DNA of 25,275 nt, from assembly GCA_001817055.1 (NCBI GenBank), contig MHHP01000001.1, positions 15,674-40,948 of the forward strand, in the 5' to 3' direction. Of the stretch, positions 19,823 to 25,275 are shown one piece after another. Position numbers and translations under genes: made by a program. How positions within the stretch are numbered: the stretch's first letter is position 1; each line of letters starts with the position of its first letter. Below the pieces are notes generated by a model. It worked only from the letters and a program-made list of their open reading frames with translations. It did no database searches and had not been told where the DNA came from. This stretch comes from Candidatus Andersenbacteria bacterium RIFCSPHIGHO2_02_FULL_45_11 (GTDB lineage Bacteria > Patescibacteriota > Andersenbacteria > UBA10190).

Positions 19823-20481
19823 AATATTGCTACCAGCTCAAACGGGGATATGCCCGTAGCCCAGCTCGTAAGGTAGATGGCAGGGCCAAATACGAAGCGA
19901 GACAAGAAGCCAGGAGCAAACAGCATGATACCGATCAAAATAAACATCCCGTACCGCTCCAATACCCGCGTTATATCCGGCCGATGCTCCAAAAACACCA
20001 GCAGAACATGAGATCCATCTAGCGGAGGGATGGGGATAAGATTAAAGAGCATTAAAAACGCATTTACCAAGCCAATCATAATAAACAGGTATGGGAATGC
20101 CGTGCCCTCTGGGAGCAATCTGACTATGAGGCCACAAATGAGAACGATACAAAAGTTTGTTGCTGGCCCCGCAAGCGCAACCAATACTGGCCCCCATTTG
20201 CCGTGCCGTAGGTTGTAATAGTTTACGGGCACCGGCTTTGCGTATCCAAAAATAAATCCGGCACGGGTAATAATAAGAATAAGCGGAATAATGATTGTGC
20301 CCCACATATCGATATGGCGAAGTGGATTGAGCGATAGTCGCCCCGCATATTTTGCAGTCGAGTCGCCCAGCAGGTTTGCCACATACCCATGCGACACCTC
20401 ATGAAAAACAACCGCGATCACAAGCGCAATAATGGAGGTGACCGTATCGAGCCCGGCAGGAATGGTGGAAACCGCAAGCAT
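19819..20481 (-). CDS. M50 family (site-2 protease-like) membrane metalloprotease
   Basis: The 220-residue product has the zinc-binding FHEVSHG motif near residue 26 inside the first hydrophobic segment, and the second site-2 protease motif, NLIPIPPLDGS, near residue 148 supplying the third ligand (Asp). Four to six hydrophobic segments are visible. These proteases cut membrane-embedded substrates; the target is unknown. I start at MLAVSTIPAG. Codons further upstream translate a REP-like repeat and are unlikely to be coding. Short single-domain M50 proteins of this type are common in bacteria. Confidence 0.88.
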   Translation of the reverse strand: MLAVSTIPAGLDTVTSIIALVIAVVFHEVSHGYVANLLGDSTAKYAGRLSLNPLRHIDMWGTIIIPLILIITRAGFIFGYAKPVPVNYYNLRHGKWGPVLVALAGPATNFCIVLICGLIVRLLPEGTAFPYLFIMIGLVNAFLMLFNLIPIPPLDGSHVLLVFLEHRPDITRVLERYGMFILIGIMLFAPGFLSRFVFGPAIYLTSWATGISPFELVAIF

Positions 20482-20503
20482 GAAAACATCGTAACACGAA
20501 TTT

Positions 20504-20585
20504 CTCCCCCTTGTATAAGGGGGAGTGAGAGGGGGTGCGTACGTCGCGTTCGACCCCACCTCGCCTCCCCTCATATGAGGGGAGG
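20504..20585. repeat. REP-like palindromic element between the M50 gene and rpmB
   Basis: Two inverted repeats are present: CTCCCCCTTGTATAAGGGGGAG minus its outer bases at 20504-20525, followed by GAGAGGGGGTG, and a perfect CCTCCCC TCATATGA GGGGAGG at 20564-20585. The first matches the insertion in rplD. It lies between divergent genes and has no coding function. Confidence 0.7.
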
Positions 20586-20596
20586 AAATTACGAGT

Positions 20597-20625
20597 TTGC
20601 TTTTTTAGAAACACTAATCTATAGT
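20597..20625 (+). promoter_or_regulatory. Promoter of rpmB
   Basis: TTGCTT (20597-20602) and TATAGT (20620-20625) are spaced by 17 bp. The start would be near 20631, leaving a leader of about 5 nt before the ATG at 20637. Confidence 0.55.
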
Positions 20626-20636
20626 AAGAAAATTCT

Positions 20637-20840
20637 ATGGCACGTGTATGTGAACTATGCGGAAAAGGAAAAGCGATGGGTAACCTTCGCAAGCTTTTGC
20701 GTGGCCATTATAACGTCACTGGTCGCCGATCATTCAAACCAAATCTACAGTCCACTACATTCGAAGGCGTAAAGGTACTTGCGTGCGTACAATGCATCCG
20801 AACAAAGGCAAAGTATCAGCGAGCTGAAAGTGCTGCGTAA
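20637..20840 (+). CDS. rpmB: 50S ribosomal protein L28
   Basis: The 67-residue product has the L28 pattern MARVCELCGKGKAMGN, RRSFKPNLQ and a C-terminal LACVQCIRTKAKYQ. The CELC and CVQC pairs suggest a zinc-binding L28. L28 sits near the E site of the 50S subunit. It is transcribed alone on the plus strand from the promoter at 20597-20625, with a hairpin terminator 10 bp after the stop. Confidence 0.93.
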   Translation: MARVCELCGKGKAMGNLRKLLRGHYNVTGRRSFKPNLQSTTFEGVKVLACVQCIRTKAKYQRAESAA

Positions 20841-20850
20841 ATTTGACGTT

Positions 20851-20868
20851 ATAGCACACTAGTGCTAT
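20851..20868 (+). terminator. Hairpin after rpmB
   Basis: ATAGCAC-ACTA-GTGCTAT followed by TTCTATAG. The stem is perfect, but the T tract is short, so termination may be partial. Confidence 0.5.
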
Positions 20869-20932
20869 TTCTATAGTAGACGTGTACTGGAGTATACGTT
20901 GAACCTTCAGCCCCAAACCGAGGAGTAGTCCG

Positions 20933-21037
20933 ATGGACAAGAGCAACATCAGCAAGTCGCTGGAAAACTATCTCACTATGCTATTGTGGGATGCCATCCG
21001 CAACGACAATTGGCCCCAGCGCTATGGCTTCTGCTAG
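20933..21037 (+). CDS. Small protein, 34 residues, function unknown
   Basis: This is an ATG-to-TAG frame reading MDKSNISKSLENYLTMLLWD then AIRNDNWPQRYGFC. It has a real Shine-Dalgarno sequence (GAGGAG, 7 bp before the ATG), unusual in this window, and a strong terminator 25 bp after the stop. I do not recognise it. It looks like a free-standing short gene, or a leader peptide whose following hairpin acts as an attenuator. GC content and codons look different from rpmB. The 5' part of this intergenic stretch shows nothing else. Confidence 0.5.
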   Translation: MDKSNISKSLENYLTMLLWDAIRNDNWPQRYGFC

Positions 21038-21062
21038 AGCGACTCCATGAGGCAAGACCCAT

Positions 21063-21096
21063 GCCCGACATCACGAGATGTTGGGCTTCTTTTTTT
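21063..21096 (+). terminator. Strong rho-independent terminator
   Basis: GCCCGACATC-ACGA-GATGTTGGGC (21063-21086), 10 paired positions with one G.T, is followed by TTCTTTTTTT. It ends the 34-codon unit before the convergent methyltransferase gene. Confidence 0.9.
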
Positions 21097-21114
21097 GAAG
21101 GACAGGCCCCGCAC

Positions 21115-22278
21115 TCAGATTCGTCGAACTCTACAAATAAATGATTTCAGATATAATCCCTCTGGCCAATATACCGAAAGCGGATGATCTGGTGCTTGGC
21201 GAATAACGTGCAATACATCAAGCTCCACACCCGCTTGTACAGATGCGCGGCGAAGCGTAAACGCCAAATCGTCTTCTGTAAAATAATGAGAACAACTAGA
21301 CGTTACAAATATCCCATCATTTTTTACAAGCCGTAGTGCTGCCCGATTCAAAAAGTGATACGCCTTGGCAGCAGCCTCTTTTTCTTTCTTTGTTTTTGTA
21401 AGCGCCGGCGGATCTAGAATCACCATGTCGTACGCGGGATCTTTATTATCGTTCAGCCACGAGAATACATCTGCCTGCTCTGTCGTGCTTTTTTCCGCAG
21501 CAATTCCGTTCATTTCTGTATGAATTGCGCATTGCGCAAGCGCAGCCTCAGACTCGTCAACATTGTGAACATCTGCAGCGCCACCCAAAAGAGCGGCGAT
21601 GCTTGTGGCGCCAGTATACGAAAAAAGATTTAAGACGTTTTTACCGTTCGCATATTTGCGCACATGTTGTCGTAAATCTTTTTGATCCAGATAAAAACCT
21701 GTCTTCTGGCCGCCTACAACATCTGCGGCAAATTTCATACCGTGTTCAACAAAGTTCACAGGGCCGTCAACGCTACCGTATAGCATTTCTGCCACTTCCC
21801 CACTTTTATCAACAATCGCATTTGGCTGAAATAGGTTCTTACACGCCTCAATAACAATGGGCAAAAGAGTGCGCATTCCAACTGTGGACACTTGCAACAC
21901 TAAAACGTCTGCGTATCTATCTATTACGAGCCCAGGCAAATTATCCGCCTCACTAAATACAAACCGATACCCGGTTGTGTCAGTATCTTGCCCATACCCT
22001 AAAAGCAGCCGCCTGCTATGCGCTAATGCCAGGGCATTCGAAATCCACGCTTCATCAATGATAGTTTCTGAAAAATCGAATACGCGCACTGCGATATTTG
22101 CAGCACCCTCATAACTTTCGGTTGCAATAATGCGCCCGTTGCGATCTGCAATATGCACAAAGTCTCCTGCAGTAAGCCCGTCAGGCACTGTTTCCAATGC
22201 ACCAGAAAATATCCACGGATGCCGAAAGCCAACACTGGCTTCCCTACCTGCTTTTAGCTGAATAATTGGATATGCCAT
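21115..22278 (-). CDS. RlmI-like class I SAM-dependent rRNA methyltransferase
   Basis: The 387-residue product starts MAYPIIQLKAGREASVGFRH with a PUA-like N-terminal domain, then a linker and a Rossmann methyltransferase. SAM-binding motif I is VLNLFSYTGATSIAALLGGA, and motif IV is VILDPPALTKTKKEK. This arrangement matches the RlmI/YccW family, which makes m5C in 23S rRNA. The catalytic Cys is probably in the TSSCSHYF segment. The start at 22278 leaves out an upstream hydrophobic stretch that would run into the intergenic region. It is transcribed alone, 35 bp after a terminator. Confidence 0.88.
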   Translation of the reverse strand: MAYPIIQLKAGREASVGFRHPWIFSGALETVPDGLTAGDFVHIADRNGRIIATESYEGAANIAVRVFDFSETIIDEAWISNALALAHSRRLLLGYGQDTDTTGYRFVFSEADNLPGLVIDRYADVLVLQVSTVGMRTLLPIVIEACKNLFQPNAIVDKSGEVAEMLYGSVDGPVNFVEHGMKFAADVVGGQKTGFYLDQKDLRQHVRKYANGKNVLNLFSYTGATSIAALLGGAADVHNVDESEAALAQCAIHTEMNGIAAEKSTTEQADVFSWLNDNKDPAYDMVILDPPALTKTKKEKEAAAKAYHFLNRAALRLVKNDGIFVTSSCSHYFTEDDLAFTLRRASVQAGVELDVLHVIRQAPDHPLSVYWPEGLYLKSFICRVRRI

Positions 22279-22306
22279 GTATCTGATTATGCGCATAGTT
22301 AACGAT

Positions 22307-22342
22307 AAAAGAAAACAGGCGACTGCAAGATGCAATCGCCTG
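22307..22342 (-). terminator. Terminator at the end of the unidentified RNA
   Basis: On the minus strand CAGGCGA is paired with TCGCCTG, extended by TGCA/TGCA around a 3-nt loop (22316-22342), followed by TTTTCTTTT (22307-22315). Confidence 0.85.
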
Positions 22343-22817
22343 GTGAGGAAGAATTCTCCCTATCGCGTCCATGACACTCGGGAGAGTGGAAGGAAACGGC
22401 TCCGAAAACTCGGAGAAAAAGAACCGGGTGGAGTGGAATCACGATGGAGTGTTGGCGTATGGCGAAGTTCCCTTAAACATACGGCCAACGAAATCGTGCG
22501 AATTCCTAACGTTGCTCCACGGCAGCGACAAGTTCGCTATTCTCGGGCGCTTGTGCACCGAACAGACGATTTCACGCTCTCGCCTTCGAGAGTGTTAGCG
22601 CGATCTGTAAGCGCGCTCTGGTAGCGTCGAAAAGAAGTAACCGCATGATTTTGCTCCAAGAAAAGGGGAAATGATGCAAACTTCGTCGTTGTCTATCCGT
22701 ACCTGGCAACCAGATAAAAAGATATCTGATGCCCCACCTCGCAAAGCTATGCGGAGCTAAGCCGCCAGATATGGACAGACAAACGCTATTCGATACCTAC
22801 TATAGGTTTTTAATGAA
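22307..22817 (-). ncRNA. Structured noncoding RNA of about 500 nt, family not identified
   Basis: The stretch between a near-consensus minus-strand promoter and a strong terminator has no convincing ORF but many stems: CGTTTGTCTGTCC with GGATAGACAACG (the mismatch is G.U only on the minus strand), ATATCTG/CAGATAT, AGCGCG/CGCGCT, CTCTCG/CGAGAG, GTTGGC...GCCAAC with GTATG/CATAC, and CTCCGA/TCGGAG. The size would suit RNase P RNA or tmRNA, but I cannot find the conserved RNase P P4 sequences, a tmRNA tag ending in LAA, or a tRNA-like end. It lies upstream of the methyltransferase gene and could also be its leader. Confidence 0.6.
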
Positions 22818-22823
22818 CTTGCA

Positions 22824-22852
22824 ATCATAATCTAATAGCATGGTTTTGTCAA
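22824..22852 (-). promoter_or_regulatory. Strong sigma70-type promoter of the structured RNA
   Basis: On the minus strand TTGACA (22847-22852) is exactly 17 bp from TATGAT (22824-22829), the best promoter match in the window. Initiation is expected near 22817. Confidence 0.85.
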
Positions 22853-22917
22853 CTGTATTTTGGGGAATTACGGCATAGAGCAAATTATTTGCTCTATTTA
22901 GTGATATAATAACATTG

Positions 22918-22989
22918 TCGGGATGCCGGGAATTGAACCCGGACTACAAGACCCCCAGCCTTGCGTACGAACCTTTATACTACATCCCG
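22918..22989 (-). tRNA. tRNA-Pro (anticodon GGG)
   Basis: The 72-nt cloverleaf reads with acceptor CGGGATG/CATCCCG, discriminator A, D arm GTAT/GTAC, anticodon stem CAAGG/TCTTG around loop CTGGGGG (anticodon GGG), and T arm CCGGG-TTCAATT-CCCGG. The C1-G72 start pair is usual for bacterial proline tRNAs. The CCA end is not encoded. It lies between the structured RNA and the divergent nth gene. Confidence 0.95.
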
Positions 22990-23014
22990 ATTAGTACTGT
23001 AGTATCAATATACT

Positions 23015-23668
23015 ATGGCAAAGCCTAGAAAATACAATTTACAAGAACGGAAACGCCGGGCGGCTGTAATTCACAAAAAATTGGAAAAATTATTCCCGGG
23101 CAATTTAGCAACGCCCCTGAATTACAAAACGCCATTTCAATTGCTTGTTGCAGTTATTCTTTCTGCGCAGTGTACGGATGACCGTGTAAATATTGTTACG
23201 CAACCCTTGTTTAAGAAATATAGAGATGCAAAAGCATTTGCGAATGCAGATAAGATAGAACTGGAAAAGATGATTTTCTCAACCGGCTTTTACCGCGCAA
23301 AAACAAAAGCCCTTATTGGTTCGGCCCAAATTATTGCAGGCGAATACAAGGGCAAGCTGCCCGATACGATGCAAGAATTGTTACAACTGCCCGGCGTAGG
23401 ACGGAAAACAGCAAACGTCATACTCGGACATATTTTTGATACCGTAGAAGGTATTGCAGTAGACACGCATGTACGGCGCCTTGCGAAAAAATTTGGCCTT
23501 ACTAGTGAAAATGACCCAGATAAAATCGAAAAAGATTTATGCGAGCTTCTCCCCCAAACATACTGGTGGAACTTTTCGTATCGCCTTAAAGCCTACGGCC
23601 GAATATATAGCAAAGCACACCAAAAAGAATTGGATACAGACCCGATAAGTAAACAACTAGCACAGTAG
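23015..23668 (+). CDS. nth: Endonuclease III family DNA glycosylase lacking the iron-sulfur cluster motif
   Basis: Endonuclease III removes oxidised pyrimidines and nicks the abasic site. The 217-residue product has LLVAVILSAQCTDDRVN, the helix-hairpin-helix LPGVGRKTANVILG with the catalytic Lys, and VDTHVRRLAKKFGL with the catalytic Asp. Length is normal. The C-terminal C-x6-C-x2-C-x5-C cluster that holds the 4Fe-4S group is absent: the segment reads YGRIYSKAHQKELDTDP. Cluster-free members of the family are known. The ATG at 23015 starts MAKPRKYN. Confidence 0.92.
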   Translation: MAKPRKYNLQERKRRAAVIHKKLEKLFPGNLATPLNYKTPFQLLVAVILSAQCTDDRVNIVTQPLFKKYRDAKAFANADKIELEKMIFSTGFYRAKTKALIGSAQIIAGEYKGKLPDTMQELLQLPGVGRKTANVILGHIFDTVEGIAVDTHVRRLAKKFGLTSENDPDKIEKDLCELLPQTYWWNFSYRLKAYGRIYSKAHQKELDTDPISKQLAQ

Positions 23669-23812
23669 CGCTCCCTTCTCCTGTTTTGGGAGAAGGTTAG
23701 CTCCGCCCTTGTGCGGAGCGCGGATGAGAGGAAATTAGTCGACTTAACGGCCCCTCACCCCTGCCTGCCGGCAGGCAGGCTAGCCCTCTCCCAGAACGGG
23801 CGAGGGGAACTA
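23669..23812. repeat. REP-like palindromic spacer between convergent nth and ndk
   Basis: The stretch is built from inverted repeats: CTTCTCC/GGGAGAAG (23675-23695), GCTCCGC/GCGGAGC (23700-23719) and the perfect CTGCCTGCCGGCAGGCAG (23761-23778), within C-rich and G-rich strings of the same family as elsewhere here. It may serve as a bidirectional transcription stop. No gene is visible. Confidence 0.7.
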
Positions 23813-23820
23813 TATCGAAG

Positions 23821-24414
23821 CTATTCGAGTATTCCGTCGAGGTTCACGTCGTAGAGGATCTGGCCTTGCAAATGCTTATACGAAACGATTTCGCTTTTCT
23901 CAAACCACAATGGGATTTCTCGCTGTGCTTCTTCTGGGCTATCGGAACAATGGATTAAGTTTCGCACTGCACGGTTATCAAGACTAGAGAGCGCGTATGA
24001 ATCAACAGTAAGATCTCCTCGAATTGTTCCAACATCAGACGTAAGAGGTTCTGTACCTCCTACTAGTTTCTTCACGATTGCAACTGATTGATTTCCTTCA
24101 ATAATCAGCGCAAGCACCGGACCCGAAGTGAAAAACTCTACGTTAGATTGAATAATATCTTTCCCGTATTGCATCTGGTCCTTTTCAATCGGCATACCAT
24201 GATTAGTGCGGTCCTCAATAATACGAGCCCCTTTTTTCATAAACCATTCCTCGTCTTTGTTATAGTGCTTCCAACAATTATCTTCTTGCGGAACAAGGAA
24301 TTTTATTGCCACAAACTTAAGGCCCGTGCGCTCAATGCGATTCATAATCTCTCCCATAAGAGAGCGCTGCACTCCGTCTGGCTTAATAATTACAAGTGTT
24401 TGTTCGGTAGTCAT
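23821..24414 (-). CDS. ndk: Nucleoside diphosphate kinase, long form
   Basis: NDK exchanges phosphates between nucleoside di- and triphosphates through a phospho-His. The sequence starts TLVIIKPDGVQRSLMGEIMNR, keeps VEFFTSGPVLALIIEG, GTIRGDL and the catalytic RNLIHCSDSPEEAQREI with His155. The product is 197 residues against the usual 130-150. The extra length lies in an insertion near residues 48-80, a short one before the active site, and a C-terminal tail. Such long forms are known in some lineages. The start codon is preceded by ACCT like the ribosomal genes. Confidence 0.95.
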   Translation of the reverse strand: MTTEQTLVIIKPDGVQRSLMGEIMNRIERTGLKFVAIKFLVPQEDNCWKHYNKDEEWFMKKGARIIEDRTNHGMPIEKDQMQYGKDIIQSNVEFFTSGPVLALIIEGNQSVAIVKKLVGGTEPLTSDVGTIRGDLTVDSYALSSLDNRAVRNLIHCSDSPEEAQREIPLWFEKSEIVSYKHLQGQILYDVNLDGILE

Positions 24415-24422
24415 AGGTGTAT

Positions 24423-25275
24423 TTACTTATTTATACATACATGTTGCCCAAAAAGCAAATTCGACTTGTTTCCACACCTCACCCGCCATGAATTCTCATC
24501 ACGAAAGAAGGATATTGTGCCGTTCAAATCTGTTCTAAATATAGTAGTATTCGTAAGTCTAGATAGGACTTCAGCAGTAGGATGCCCATACGTATTATCA
24601 GCGCTTACGGATATAAGAGACGTGGAAGGAGTTACGACGTTCAGAAATTGCTGGCTCGTGGACGTTTTACTACCATGATGCCCTACTTTTAATATATCAA
24701 CATCAAGCGCTTGCGACGAAACAGAGTTGAGCAACTGCGTTTCTATTCCCTTTTCAGCATCCCCCGTTAACAGCATAGATACATCCTGAATATCCGCACG
24801 CATAATAAGAGATGCATTATTGGACTTACTTTTTGCAAGACGCTCCCACTCTTGGCCAGGGATCGGCGACATTACACGAAATTGCATACCCCCAGCAATC
24901 AGTAACTGCCCATACCATCCAAACCGATACGGAATCTTTTTATCAATAATTTGAGAAAGCAGCTGCCGCCCTATATTTGTGGTGGGGCGATAATTGGGTA
25001 GCATAACCATCCCCACTTCGTAGCGCTGCAGCACATGCGTAATACCCTCGGCATGATCACGATCAAAATGAGTTACAACCACAACCTCCAGCTTTTTATC
25101 ATACCAAGGCATTTCCTCAGTAAGGCGCTCTAATACCTGTGCGCCCGGCCCACCGTCGACTAAAACCTGGATGGTGCCGTCTTGAAACAGGAGACTGTCC
25201 CCTTGCCCAATATCCAACATTGCAATTTGCTGGAAAGGCATGGGGATAAGCTGCAAAAGGAAAATTGCAACCAGG
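24423..25275 (-). CDS. ComEC/Rec2-type metallo-beta-lactamase domain (5' end outside window)
   Basis: This has a competence-type MBL domain: MLDIGQGDSLLF, VDGGPGAQVLERL, the metal motif THFDRDHAEGI, LLTGDAEKGIETQLL and VDILKVGHHGSKTSTS. In ComEC this domain sits at the C-terminus after membrane helices and is thought to degrade one DNA strand during uptake. The frame stays open to the right edge, and the last visible residues (LVAIFLLQLIPM) are hydrophobic, so either a ComEC membrane region or a signal anchor precedes it. The stop is 8 bp from the ndk start. Confidence 0.85.
   Translation of the reverse strand, partial: LVAIFLLQLIPMPFQQIAMLDIGQGDSLLFQDGTIQVLVDGGPGAQVLERLTEEMPWYDKKLEVVVVTHFDRDHAEGITHVLQRYEVGMVMLPNYRPTTNIGRQLLSQIIDKKIPYRFGWYGQLLIAGGMQFRVMSPIPGQEWERLAKSKSNNASLIMRADIQDVSMLLTGDAEKGIETQLLNSVSSQALDVDILKVGHHGSKTSTSQQFLNVVTPSTSLISVSADNTYGHPTAEVLSRLTNTTIFRTDLNGTISFFRDENSWRVRCGNKSNLLFGQHVCINK

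Noticed and set aside
20482..20574. Longer N-terminus for the M50 protease
   Set aside because: The extra 31 residues are a translation of a REP-like repeat, and the hydrophobic start MLAVSTIPAG fits the family better.
22277..22624. Plus-strand 115-codon frame in the rlmI upstream region
   Set aside because: The composition looks non-coding (Arg-rich, no domain), it begins inside the methyltransferase start region, and the stretch is better explained as a minus-strand RNA gene.
22307..22817. tmRNA or RNase P RNA
   Set aside because: No tag peptide ending in Ala-Ala, no tRNA-like 3' end and no recognisable P4 core could be found on either strand. The possibility of a divergent member remains.

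Overview
The window looks like a chromosomal segment of a Candidate Phyla Radiation (Patescibacteria) bacterium, possibly in the Parcubacteria. The evidence is indirect: compact minus-strand ribosomal operons, almost no Shine-Dalgarno sequences (nearly every ribosomal-protein start is preceded by U), lineage-specific tails on S3, L22 and S19, and dispersed palindromic (REP-like) repeats. No rRNA gene is present, so the lineage assignment is an inference.

Layout. Positions 1-7940 hold the S10/spc ribosomal-protein cluster, read right to left: rplC, rplD, rplW, rplB, rpsS, rplV, rpsC, rplP, rpmC, rpsQ, rplN, rplX, rplE, rpsN, rpsH, rplF, rplR and the start of rpsE. Upstream of it lie a NYN-domain nuclease gene, a divergent 53-codon ORF, and rpsJ with tuf. 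The str genes rpsL, rpsG and fusA occupy 16.7-19.8 kb. The usual rpsL-rpsG-fusA-tuf-rpsJ string is therefore interrupted between fusA and tuf by about 6 kb of accessory DNA. To the right are an M50 protease, rpmB, a 34-codon ORF with its own terminator, an RlmI-like methyltransferase, an unidentified structured RNA of about 500 nt with a strong promoter, tRNA-Pro(GGG), nth, ndk and a ComEC-type metallo-beta-lactamase domain.

The most unusual part is 10.8-15.6 kb. A minus-strand gene encodes a 565-residue protein with the layout of an IS110-family (DEDD plus Transposase_20) recombinase, but the catalytic residues appear degraded. Directly downstream lies an array of nine structured units (eight complete, one truncated), and a tenth unit stands alone 0.8 kb further on. 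Each complete unit is 171-176 bp and contains three long hairpins (A, B, C). Each hairpin is 50-57 nt, with a conserved 7-9 bp outer stem, two variable arms of about 10-13 nt and usually a small terminal hairpin. Units are separated by 37-38 nt that form a further hairpin, or by 63-114 nt where a REP-like palindrome sits at its tip. Compensatory changes support the stems. Mismatches on the + strand are almost all A.C, which read as G.U on the minus strand, so the RNA is made from the minus strand, co-directional with the recombinase-like gene. The solitary unit has its own minus-strand promoter and terminator-like hairpin. The leader of the recombinase-like gene carries one more 54-nt hairpin of the same design. 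Two variable arms flanking a small hairpin recall the guide loops of IS110 bridge RNAs and, more loosely, TIGR-type dual-guide arrays. I propose a CRISPR-like multi-guide RNA array serving an IS110-derived, possibly recombination-inactive, RNA-binding protein. Structure, strand and linkage are seen in the sequence; guide function is inferred. A DUF3800 gene lies between the main array and the solitary unit, and a HicBA-like toxin-antitoxin pair lies on the fusA side.
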